A stretch of 64,000 nucleotides of DNA from the NCBI GenBank assembly GCA_963730315.1, contig CAVSRD010000006.1, forward strand, positions 124,001-188,000, in the 5' to 3' direction. Position 1 is the stretch's first letter. Each line of letters opens with the position of its first letter. The translations under genes were made by a program, and so were the position numbers. This stretch comes from VRUE01 sp963730315 (lineage in GTDB: Bacteria; Actinomycetota; Thermoleophilia; Solirubrobacterales; 70-9). Below, piece by piece: positions 28,625-35,794 of this stretch. A model generated the notes under the pieces. That model was not told the origin of the DNA. It searched no databases and saw nothing but the letters and a program-made list of their open reading frames with translations.

Positions 28625-29340
28625 TCGCCCCGGCTGAGCGCCTTCTCGAGCCACACGTAGAGGACGATGAACAGGTAGCGGCTGCCCATCTCCCGCATCG
28701 CCAGCTTCGCCTCGCCGCTCGTGCGGTTGGTCCAGGAGGTGGGGATCACCTCGTAGCTGTGGCCGCGGACGATCGCCTTCAGCGGCATCTCGACGGTCAG
28801 GTTGAAGTGCTTGGAGAGCAGCGGCTGGATCGTCTCGATCACCTCGCGCCGGTAGCCCTTGAAGGCGTTGGTCGTGTCGTTGTAGCGGTGGCGGAAGAGG
28901 ATCCGGATGAACCAGTTGGCGAGCCGGTTGATCGCAAGCTTGAGGCGCGGGTAGTCGCGCACCCGGGCGCCGGGCACGAAGCGCGAGCCGAAAGCGCAGT
29001 CCCAGCCCTCCTCGAGCAGGCGGTGGTAGCGGACGACGTCCTCCGGATCGTCGGAGGCGTCGGCCATCGCGATCACCACCGCGTCGCCCTCGAACAGGTC
29101 GAGGCCGGCGCGGATCGCCATCCCGAAGCCCTTCTCGTTGTGGGAGGGCCTGCAGCGCACCCGCGGGTTGCGCTCGGCGATCGCCGCGACCACGGCCGCG
29201 GTCGAGTCCTCGCTGCCGTCGTCGACGACCAGCACCTCGTAGTCGATCCCCTCGCGCTCGAGGGCGGCGACGATCCCCTCGACCGTGGCGCCGACCGAGC
29301 CCTCCTCGTCCTGCGCGGGGATCAGGACCGAGAGCTTCAT
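28396..29340 (-). CDS. GT2 glycosyltransferase, dolichyl/polyprenyl-phosphate hexosyltransferase-like
   Basis: Core motifs: MKLSVLIPAQDEEGSVG, VLVVDDGSEDST, the metal site AMADASDD (in place of DxD), and the polyprenol-phosphate acceptor region NDTTNAFKGYRREVIE. The family usually ends shortly after the EKALSRGDYR segment (residue ~240). Here the frame continues ~75 residues, antisense to the 3' end of the GT-C gene, with low-complexity Arg/Ser content, so the true C-terminus is doubtful. The ATG overlaps the upstream SDR stop (ATGA). Confidence 0.82.
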   Translation of the reverse strand: MKLSVLIPAQDEEGSVGATVEGIVAALEREGIDYEVLVVDDGSEDSTAAVVAAIAERNPRVRCRPSHNEKGFGMAIRAGLDLFEGDAVVIAMADASDDPEDVVRYHRLLEEGWDCAFGSRFVPGARVRDYPRLKLAINRLANWFIRILFRHRYNDTTNAFKGYRREVIETIQPLLSKHFNLTVEMPLKAIVRGHSYEVIPTSWTNRTSGEAKLAMREMGSRYLFIVLYVWLEKALSRGDYRVRERRRSGPAGLTQSLSRRPSGSVVAQTRRKPSRRAAVSALLCVTSGGKSSALRLIVISIPGWTNPGPLSWRT

Positions 29341-30410
29341 GCCGGGGCCGCCGTCCAGCGCTCGGCGTTCTGCTCGTGCATCTCGGCGAGGATCTCCTCG
29401 ATCCCGTAGCGCAGCTTCCAATCGGGGTAGTCGGCTTCGAACGGCGCCAGGTCGGAGATCCACCAGCGGTGATCGCCGATCCGCGGCTCCTCCCCCATCT
29501 GCCAGTCAAGCTCGCGGCCGGCGATCCGCTCGCAGGCCTCGATCGCCTCCAGCATCGAGCAGTTGCTGCGCCGCCCGCCACCGATGTTGTAGACGGCGGC
29601 GGGGCGCGGGTTCTCGTGGAAGGCCGCGAAGGCGGCGATCAGGTCGGCGCTGTGGATGTTGTCGCGCACCTGCTTGCCGCCGTAGCCGAAGACCGTGTAG
29701 GGGGTGCCGGTCACCGTGCACTTCATCAGGTAGGCGAGGAAGCCGTGCAGCTTGGCGCCGGCGTGCTGGGGGCCGGTCAGGCAGCCGCCGCGGAAGCAGA
29801 CGGTGGGCAGCTCGAAGTAGCGGCCGTACTCCTGGACAAGCAGGTCGGCGGCCGCCTTGGAGACGCCGAAAAGCGAGTGGGTCGAGGCGTCGATCGACAT
29901 CGAGGTGTCGATGCCCTTGAAGTAGCGGTGCGACTCGGGCAGCTCCAGCCGCTTCTCCAGCTCCTCGAGCGGCAGCCGGTTCGGCGTGTCGCCGTAGACC
30001 TTGTTGGTCGAGCAGAAGACGAAGCTGGCCTCGGGGGCGTGGGCGCGGGCCGCCTCGAGCAGGTTGAGGGTGCCGTTGGCGTTGACGCCAAAGTCGGTCT
30101 GCGGGTCGCTCGCCGCCCAGTCGTGCGAGGGCTGGGCGGCGGTGTGGATCACCAGCTCGATCTGGCCGGCCCGCTCGCGGAAGATCCGCTCGACCGCGTC
30201 GCGGCCGCGGATGTCGGCGCTCTCGCTGCGGAACTCGGGGTGCTCGGCCAGCAATCGCTCGGTGACGTGGGCGGTCGAGGCCTCCGGGCCGAAGAAGGCC
30301 GCCCGCATGTCGTTCTCGATCCCGACCACGTCATAGCCCGCGCGGACGAAGTGGCCGACGGCCTCGGAGCCGATCAGCCCTCCCGAGCCGCTGACGATCG
30401 CTACCGGCAT
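29337..30410 (-). CDS. extended SDR, CDP-paratose 2-epimerase-like
   Basis: 357 residues. Rossmann motif IVSGSGGLIGSEAVGHF, then HTAAQPSHDWA, STNKVYGDTPN, and the long insert RYFKGIDTSMSIDASTHSLFGVSKAAAD (quoted as two adjoining parts) holding the catalytic Tyr/Lys equivalents. The insert and the FRGGCLTGPQHAGAKLHGF segment are typical of RfbE/TyvE-type CDP-sugar 2-epimerases, although no CDP-sugar synthesis genes are visible here. Likely makes a nucleotide sugar used by the adjoining glycosyltransferases. Confidence 0.8.
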   Translation of the reverse strand: MPVAIVSGSGGLIGSEAVGHFVRAGYDVVGIENDMRAAFFGPEASTAHVTERLLAEHPEFRSESADIRGRDAVERIFRERAGQIELVIHTAAQPSHDWAASDPQTDFGVNANGTLNLLEAARAHAPEASFVFCSTNKVYGDTPNRLPLEELEKRLELPESHRYFKGIDTSMSIDASTHSLFGVSKAAADLLVQEYGRYFELPTVCFRGGCLTGPQHAGAKLHGFLAYLMKCTVTGTPYTVFGYGGKQVRDNIHSADLIAAFAAFHENPRPAAVYNIGGGRRSNCSMLEAIEACERIAGRELDWQMGEEPRIGDHRWWISDLAPFEADYPDWKLRYGIEEILAEMHEQNAERWTAAPA

Positions 30411-30416
30411 CTGCGC

Positions 30417-31508
30417 CTAATTCCTTCCCGCCACCGGGGCTTCGATGTTCAGGGCCTGTCCGATCCGTTCCTGGTCGGCTGCAATCCAGGCGTCGATGTC
30501 GGCCAGCACCTGCCTGGCGCTGCGCCGCGGGCGCCACTCGTCGAACTCGAACAGCCGCCCACAGTCGGATAGGTATACCGGGACGTCGCCGGCGCGAGTC
30601 TGCTCGACAGGCTCGACCGGCACCTCGTTGCCGCTCAGCTCACGGCAGAGCTCGGTCGTCTCGCGCAGCGAGAGCGAGCGCTCGCGGCCGCCGCCGACGT
30701 TGAAGACGCCGCCGTCCCAGCGCTCGGGGTCGAGCAGCTGCAGCTCGACCAGGTCGACCAGGTCGTCGACGTGGAGCAGGTCGCGCACCTGCTTGCCCGC
30801 GCCGCCGAAGCCGATGTAACGAAGCGGCCGCCGGAAGCGGTGCGAGAGCACCCAGTGGGTGAACACGCCCTGGTCGACCTTGCCCATTTGCCAGGGGCCG
30901 GCGATCACCCCGCAGCGGTCGACCACCGCGCGCAGGCCGAAGGCGGCCCGGTACTCCTCGATCAGCAGCTCCGCCGCCAGCTTGCTCGTCCCGTAGAGGG
31001 TGCGGGCGCCACTCAGCGGGAACTCCTCGGAGATCCCGGCCGCCGAGGCGCCGGTGACGGGCTGCTCGTCGGCGAGCTCGAAGCGCGTCTCCGCCTCCTC
31101 GAGGGCCAGGGCGAGCTGCGGCGCGACCGGATAGACGCGGCTGGTCGAGAGGAAGACGAGCTGGGCGTCGGCCCGTCGCGCCTGCTCCAGGCAGTTGTAG
31201 GCGCCGGTCAGGTTGGTGTGCAGGAGGTAGGAGGTATCGCCGTCGGTCCCCGACGTCGCCGAGGGCTCCGCCGAGCACTCGACGATCGCGTCGAGCGCCG
31301 AGAACCGCTCCAGGTCGCCGGGCTCGCGCACATCGCCGCGCGCGAACTCGACCCCCGCTTCCTCGAGCCGCGGCAGGTTGAGCTCCGAGCCGCGCCGGTA
31401 GAGATTGTCGAGCGCGACGATCTCCCAGTCGGGATGGCGGGCGGCGAGCGAGACCGCCAGGTTCGAGCCGACGAAGCCGGCGCCGCCGGTGATCAGCAGC
31501 CGCGTCAC
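30417..31508 (-). CDS. NAD-dependent epimerase/dehydratase (extended SDR)
   Basis: 363 residues, GTG start at 31508 (VTRLLITGGAGFVGSNLA) overlapping the DPM-like gene's stop by 4 bp. It shows ALDNLYRRG for NAD ribose binding, STSRVYPVAPQ at the catalytic Ser/Thr, and TLYGTSKLAAELL (YxxxK). It resembles the following SDR (shared KQVRD and VYNIGGG/VFNVGGG segments), so the two probably act in succession on one nucleotide sugar. The Glu-rich insert at ~150-185 is unusual. Confidence 0.8.
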   Translation of the reverse strand: MTRLLITGGAGFVGSNLAVSLAARHPDWEIVALDNLYRRGSELNLPRLEEAGVEFARGDVREPGDLERFSALDAIVECSAEPSATSGTDGDTSYLLHTNLTGAYNCLEQARRADAQLVFLSTSRVYPVAPQLALALEEAETRFELADEQPVTGASAAGISEEFPLSGARTLYGTSKLAAELLIEEYRAAFGLRAVVDRCGVIAGPWQMGKVDQGVFTHWVLSHRFRRPLRYIGFGGAGKQVRDLLHVDDLVDLVELQLLDPERWDGGVFNVGGGRERSLSLRETTELCRELSGNEVPVEPVEQTRAGDVPVYLSDCGRLFEFDEWRPRRSARQVLADIDAWIAADQERIGQALNIEAPVAGRN

Positions 31509-32233
31509 GAGCGGTCCCCCCCGAACCGCAGCCACGGCACCCGCCAGATCGCCTCGGCGACGATCGAGCGGTCCATCTTCGAGGCGCCGACCCGGCGCTC
31601 GCGGAAGACGATCGGAACCTCGACCACCTGGAAGCCGCGCTTCAGCGCGCGGTAGGTCATCTCGACCTGGAAGGCGTAGCCGCGCGATTCGATCGAGTCG
31701 AGGTCGATCGCCTCCAGCACCTCGCGGCGGAAGCACTTGAAGCCGCCGGTCAGGTCGCGCACCTCGACCCCGAGCACGAGCCGAGCGTAGGCGCTGCCAC
31801 CGCGGCTGATCGCGCGCCGCAGGGCGCTCCATTCGCTGACCCCGCCGCCGTCGACGTAGCGCGAGCCAATCGCCAGGTCGGCCCGCTCGCCGGCCTCCAG
31901 CAGGCGAGGCAGGTAGGCAGGGTCGTGGGAGAAGTCGGAGTCCATCTCGACTACGTAGCCGGCGCCCTCGGCGAGGGCGCGGCGGAAGCCGGCGATGTAG
32001 GCGGGCCCGAGGCCTTCCTTGCGCGGCCGGTGCAGGACGCTCACCGCCGGCAGCCGCTCGGCGAGGCGATCGGCGATCTCGCCCGTCCCGTCGGGCGAGT
32101 TGTCGTCGACGATCAGGATGCGGGCCGAGGCCGGCAGCTTCTCCCGCACCGCCTCGACGAACGCCTCGATGTTGCCCGCCTCGTTGTAGGTGGGCAGGAC
32201 GAGCCAGGCAGGGCCACGTTCGGCGGGCGACAT
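31505..32233 (-). CDS. polyprenol-phosphate mannose synthase-like GT2
   Basis: 242 residues starting MSPAERGPAWLVLPTYNEAG. DPM1-type motifs are ILIVDDNSPDGTGEIAD, MDSDFSHDP (the metal-binding D-x-D), DLTGGFKCFRREVLE and a C-terminal VFRERRVGASKM. It makes polyprenyl-phosphate hexose from a nucleotide sugar, the donor used by GT-C enzymes such as the GT87 and GT39-like proteins in this window. A start 45 bp upstream (32278) is possible, but the extension does not look like the family. Confidence 0.88.
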   Translation of the reverse strand: MSPAERGPAWLVLPTYNEAGNIEAFVEAVREKLPASARILIVDDNSPDGTGEIADRLAERLPAVSVLHRPRKEGLGPAYIAGFRRALAEGAGYVVEMDSDFSHDPAYLPRLLEAGERADLAIGSRYVDGGGVSEWSALRRAISRGGSAYARLVLGVEVRDLTGGFKCFRREVLEAIDLDSIESRGYAFQVEMTYRALKRGFQVVEVPIVFRERRVGASKMDRSIVAEAIWRVPWLRFGGDRS

Positions 32234-32281
32234 GGCGCCAGATGCTATTTCGCCGGCCCGCGGTCCGCCCCGCTCCACCCT

Positions 32282-33385
32282 CTACGGGCGTGCGCGGCCG
32301 CCGGCGAGGCGCACGAGCGCGTGCCAGGCGGGCTTCGGCCTCAGCCGCTTGCCGGCGCGGAAGAGGCCGACCGAGTCGCAGAAGTTGCAGGAGCCGGCGA
32401 GGTCCTGCCACGAGAACCAGTAGGCGCCCTTCAGGTTGAGCCGGCCGCGGTTCCTGAGCAAGAAGCCGAAGGAGTCGCGCAGCTGGCGCTGCTGACCGCG
32501 GATGCCCTGCTCGAAGGCGACCTGCTGGAAGTCGTTCTGCGAGCCCCAGCCCATCTCGGTGATGTAGAGGCCGGCACCGGGATCGTGGTTGGCGACCGCC
32601 ACTTCCCGCATCGCTTCGGCCTGCTTCTCCAACGCCTTCACGTCAACCGCGTAGGGATGGAGGGCGACGGCATCGAAGTCGGACTTGATCCCCGGCACCC
32701 GGTAGAGCGCTTCGAGGAACTTGACGGCGGGCATGCCGCGGCGCCCACGCTGATCCGGTTCGCCGAACAGGCCGTTGAGCAGAACCGTGGCGCCGGGGTC
32801 GACGGCCTCGACCGCGCTGTGGGCCAGCTTCAGCGTCTGCGCGTAGCGGGACACGGAGACCGGGAAGGCGAAGTAGAAGAAGTTCGCCTCGTTCCAGATC
32901 TGCCAGGTGCGGATCGGCGTCCTCGGCAGCGGCTCCGCAGAGCGGGGGCCGTGTTCGCGCCAGAAGCTGCCGCGCGGCCCGTAGCGCCTCACCGCGGCCC
33001 GCACGAAGGCGATCCAGGCGGCCCGCTGGCGGGCGTTGGCGACCGGCAGGGTGGTGTACTTGGAAGCGAGCCAGGACGGCGTCGCGTAGAGGAAGGGCAG
33101 CACCGTGAGGTGACGCCGCGCGGCGGTCGCGACCACTTCGTCGGGGCCGTCCCAGTGGTAGCCGCCCTTGGCGCTCGGCTGCACGCCGGCCCAGGCCACC
33201 GGCCAGCGCACGCTGCCGATCCCGCCGGCTCGCATGTATTCGGCGTCGGCGGCGGTCGGCGGGCTCTGCGGGACGATGCCGAAGAAGCTGCGCGGCGCGC
33301 GCGGCGCCTCGCCGCCGGCGTTTACGGCGGGCAGCGCCAGCGCGAGGCCGACGGCTAGCAGGGCTGCGATCTTCGCGGTTCTCAT
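32282..33385 (-). CDS. secreted glycoside hydrolase (clan A-like, GH39/GH5-type)
   Basis: 367 residues with an N-terminal signal peptide (MRTAKIAALLAVGLALALPAVNAGG). The TIM-barrel hydrolase motifs are RWPVAWAGVQPS, the acid/base Glu in TWQIWNEANFFYF, VALHPYA, and the putative nucleophile in YITEMGWGS. The paired Cys in GSCNFCDSVGL are probably a disulphide. As a secreted enzyme in a polysaccharide island it may trim or recycle the cell-surface glycan; the substrate cannot be read from the sequence. Confidence 0.8.
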   Translation of the reverse strand: MRTAKIAALLAVGLALALPAVNAGGEAPRAPRSFFGIVPQSPPTAADAEYMRAGGIGSVRWPVAWAGVQPSAKGGYHWDGPDEVVATAARRHLTVLPFLYATPSWLASKYTTLPVANARQRAAWIAFVRAAVRRYGPRGSFWREHGPRSAEPLPRTPIRTWQIWNEANFFYFAFPVSVSRYAQTLKLAHSAVEAVDPGATVLLNGLFGEPDQRGRRGMPAVKFLEALYRVPGIKSDFDAVALHPYAVDVKALEKQAEAMREVAVANHDPGAGLYITEMGWGSQNDFQQVAFEQGIRGQQRQLRDSFGFLLRNRGRLNLKGAYWFSWQDLAGSCNFCDSVGLFRAGKRLRPKPAWHALVRLAGGRARP

Positions 33386-33393
33386 CGAGGTGC

Positions 33394-33861
33394 TCAGTAG
33401 GAGTCGCCCAGCTTACGGTGGTCCCAGGTCGCAACCCGCTGCGGCTTGAAGCGGATCGCCACCCGCTTCGGGGCCTGGGCTTCGAGCGCCGCCTTGGCGT
33501 CGCCCTCGACCGAGGAGATCCCCTCCGCGTAGCGGACGGTCAGCTCCTCCGCGAACCCGATCACGGTCTCGAAGTCGCGGTGGATCTCCGCCTCCGCCTC
33601 GATCATCGCGCCGCGCAGCTCGCCGTACTCGTAGCCGGTCTCGATCAGCAGGGTGGCGCGCGGGTCGCGTTCCAGGTTGCGGACCTTCTGCGACTTCGCG
33701 TAGGTCCAGATCCAGACCTCGCCGTCGCGGGGCACGAACCAGAGCGGCATCGAGTGCGGCCAGCCGCGCGGCCCGAGCGAGGAGACGACGACGACCCGCT
33801 CGGCCTCGAGCAGCTCGCGCAGCTCGCCCTCGCTCAGCCTGATCTGGTCGCGGCGGCTCAT
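33394..33861 (-). CDS. pyridoxamine 5'-phosphate oxidase-fold flavin/F420-binding protein
   Basis: 155 residues from ATG 33861 (MSRRDQIRLSEGELREL). PPOX split-barrel features are VVVVSSLGPRGWPHSMPLWFV, the VWIWTYAKSQKVRNLERDPRATLLIE block and a C-terminal VAIRFKPQRVATWDHRKL. This class binds FMN or F420 and includes actinobacterial F420H2-dependent reductases. The open frame extends 32 codons upstream, but that part is low-complexity. 8 bp upstream of the glycoside hydrolase gene on the same strand. Confidence 0.82.
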   Translation of the reverse strand: MSRRDQIRLSEGELRELLEAERVVVVSSLGPRGWPHSMPLWFVPRDGEVWIWTYAKSQKVRNLERDPRATLLIETGYEYGELRGAMIEAEAEIHRDFETVIGFAEELTVRYAEGISSVEGDAKAALEAQAPKRVAIRFKPQRVATWDHRKLGDSY

Positions 33862-33963
33862 CCCGAGGCGGGAAGACTGCCGCAATCCGGCGTTCAAGGC
33901 GTTGCCGGATTGTTGCGAGGTCTGCGGCGGCTCTGATCGCCTGCTCGAGCGAGACATCGCGGC

Positions 33964-35715
33964 TCAGCGCGGCAGGCCGCGCCCTCGCCGCAGCGTGAGC
34001 GCGTGGCCCTTGCGACCGCCGGGGATCGCGACGAGCAGCTGCGCCCGCAGCTTCGGTGCGCCCCGGGTGAGGAGTCGGCCGCGCCTGCTGAGGCGGACTG
34101 AAAAGGCGTGGCCCTTGCCACCGGTCAGCCGGAAACCACGGCGTGCGATCCGCGCCCTGACGGTTCTGGTCGTCACGACCCGCCGCCCCTTGCGCCGCAC
34201 GACCCGCCGCAGCCGCACCCGGGCGCGCAGGGTAATCTGGCCCGGGCACTGCGTCCCGGCCGGCCACTGGCACGTGAGCCCGACCCAGAGCGCCTTCCGC
34301 GTCCCCTTGACGTAGGAGAGCGAGATCGGCACCCGGATCCCGACCGCCCGGCAGCCCAGCGCCTTGTCGGAGCCGGCGCCGACGTCGACCGCGTAGACGC
34401 AGACCCGCTGCCTGCGGCTCGCCACGACCGGGAAGCTGACGTCGAAGCCGTGCGCGGAGCCCGCCGACGGGTGGGAGAGGGCGACGTCGGATCGCGCCTG
34501 CGCCGCAACCGCGCCGAGTTCGTAGGGAACCGCGCCCCGCTGCCCAGGCTTGCCGCCAACGTAGGCGCGGATCGCCACCGGCTGGGTCGGGGCGTTCGGG
34601 TCGAAGGCCCAGCCGCTGACCCTCACCTGCCCGGGCTGGGGCGAGGCCACGGAGTCGAGATGGCCCTTGGGGTCGTCGCCGCTGGCCACGGTCGCGCCGG
34701 CGGTCGACCCTTCGACGTAGTCGTTGTCGATGTTGATCGTCACCCCGCCGTAGGTCTCGTCGTGGCCGCCGCGGTACTGGCGGATCCGGTGCCCGCTCCA
34801 GGCACCCGCCGGCACGTAGGGGTCGGTGGAGCTGGCGCGGCCGTCCCAGTTGCCGATCCAGATGTCGTCGGGCTCGAGATAGCCGCCTCCCAGCTTGGCG
34901 ACCAGGTCGGCGACGCCGGAGGCGCCGCTGCTGTAGACGCCGGAGTCGTAGCCGAGGGCGTGCAGGCGCGCCGTCCAGGCGGCGAGGAAGGCGAGGGTGG
35001 CGCTGCTGGCGCTCGAGGTGCGCGAGTAGCTCTCCATGTCGAAGTAGATCGGGCTGCCGGGGCCGATCGCCACCGCGCGCGCCGCTTCGGCCGCGTCGTT
35101 TGCGGCGGCGGTCCCCTGCGAGGCGGCGGCGCTGCCGCTCAGCTTCGCGCAGGAGCTGCAGCTGCTGGTCGGCGCCTGCAGCCCGACGTAGGTGGGGATC
35201 AGGTTCCAGCCGGCGGCGACCTGGTCAGCCACCCAGCTCGCGGTCAGGTTCGGCTGCGAGCAGCCTCGGTTGACGCCGCCGATGTAGACGCCGATCGCCC
35301 GGTAGGGCGAGCCGTCCCAGGCCGACATCGAGCGCCGCGAGGGCGCCGTGCAGGCATCGAAGCCCAGCCCGGTGAAGGCGGCCGAGAGCTGGGCGGGCCG
35401 GACGCGGCTCGCCTCGGCCCTGGCGCGGGCGGCGCGCGCCCGCGCGCCGGGGTCTACCAGGATCGCCCGCCGCCGCCCGATCGCCCCGGCCGGACAGCGC
35501 TGGTTCGCCCCCGGACTTCCCAGGTAGACCGCTTTGCGGTCTAGGCGCACGCAGGCGCGAGGGTGCTCCGCCAGCCGGATCAGCGGCCAGCCCGAGGGCA
35601 CCGCAACCCGATGGCCACGGAAGTCGACTGTCTTCGCGTCGGCGGTGGCGGAGAGCCCGGCGGTGGCGGTCAGGAAGGCGACCAGCGCCGGCAGGCATAG
35701 AGCAGCGCGCCGCAT
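33964..35715 (-). CDS. secreted DUF1906 (glycoside-hydrolase-like) protein
   Basis: 583 residues from ATG 35715, signal peptide MRRAALCLPALVAFLTA. Residues ~110-330 are a DUF1906/Rv2525c-like TIM barrel: LGFDACTAPSRRSMSAW, IGVYIGG, VGLQ, IYFDMESY and WIGNWDG, with the acidic residues on barrel strands as in GH25-type folds. Residues ~355-460 are the beta-sandwich module with VSGWAFDPN and GFDVSF shared with the GT4 protein. The tail is very Arg-rich (RARVRLRRVVRRKGRRVV) and probably binds an anionic cell-wall polymer. DUF1906 proteins are secreted and thought to act on peptidoglycan or cell-wall glycan. Confidence 0.78.
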   Translation of the reverse strand: MRRAALCLPALVAFLTATAGLSATADAKTVDFRGHRVAVPSGWPLIRLAEHPRACVRLDRKAVYLGSPGANQRCPAGAIGRRRAILVDPGARARAARARAEASRVRPAQLSAAFTGLGFDACTAPSRRSMSAWDGSPYRAIGVYIGGVNRGCSQPNLTASWVADQVAAGWNLIPTYVGLQAPTSSCSSCAKLSGSAAASQGTAAANDAAEAARAVAIGPGSPIYFDMESYSRTSSASSATLAFLAAWTARLHALGYDSGVYSSGASGVADLVAKLGGGYLEPDDIWIGNWDGRASSTDPYVPAGAWSGHRIRQYRGGHDETYGGVTINIDNDYVEGSTAGATVASGDDPKGHLDSVASPQPGQVRVSGWAFDPNAPTQPVAIRAYVGGKPGQRGAVPYELGAVAAQARSDVALSHPSAGSAHGFDVSFPVVASRRQRVCVYAVDVGAGSDKALGCRAVGIRVPISLSYVKGTRKALWVGLTCQWPAGTQCPGQITLRARVRLRRVVRRKGRRVVTTRTVRARIARRGFRLTGGKGHAFSVRLSRRGRLLTRGAPKLRAQLLVAIPGGRKGHALTLRRGRGLPR

Positions 35716-35794
35716 CTTCCCCAAACCATGCCAGCCGCCCAAGGTTTCGGCCGTTTCCCCGCCCACCCCGCAAGAAGACGTGCCGGCGGGGGTG

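Noticed and set aside
32282..33434. Alternative minus-strand frame over the secreted hydrolase and other overlapping frames at 31.9-33.4 kb plus strand
   Set aside because: The hydrolase frame has a signal peptide and catalytic motifs; the others are Arg/Pro/Ala-rich shadows.
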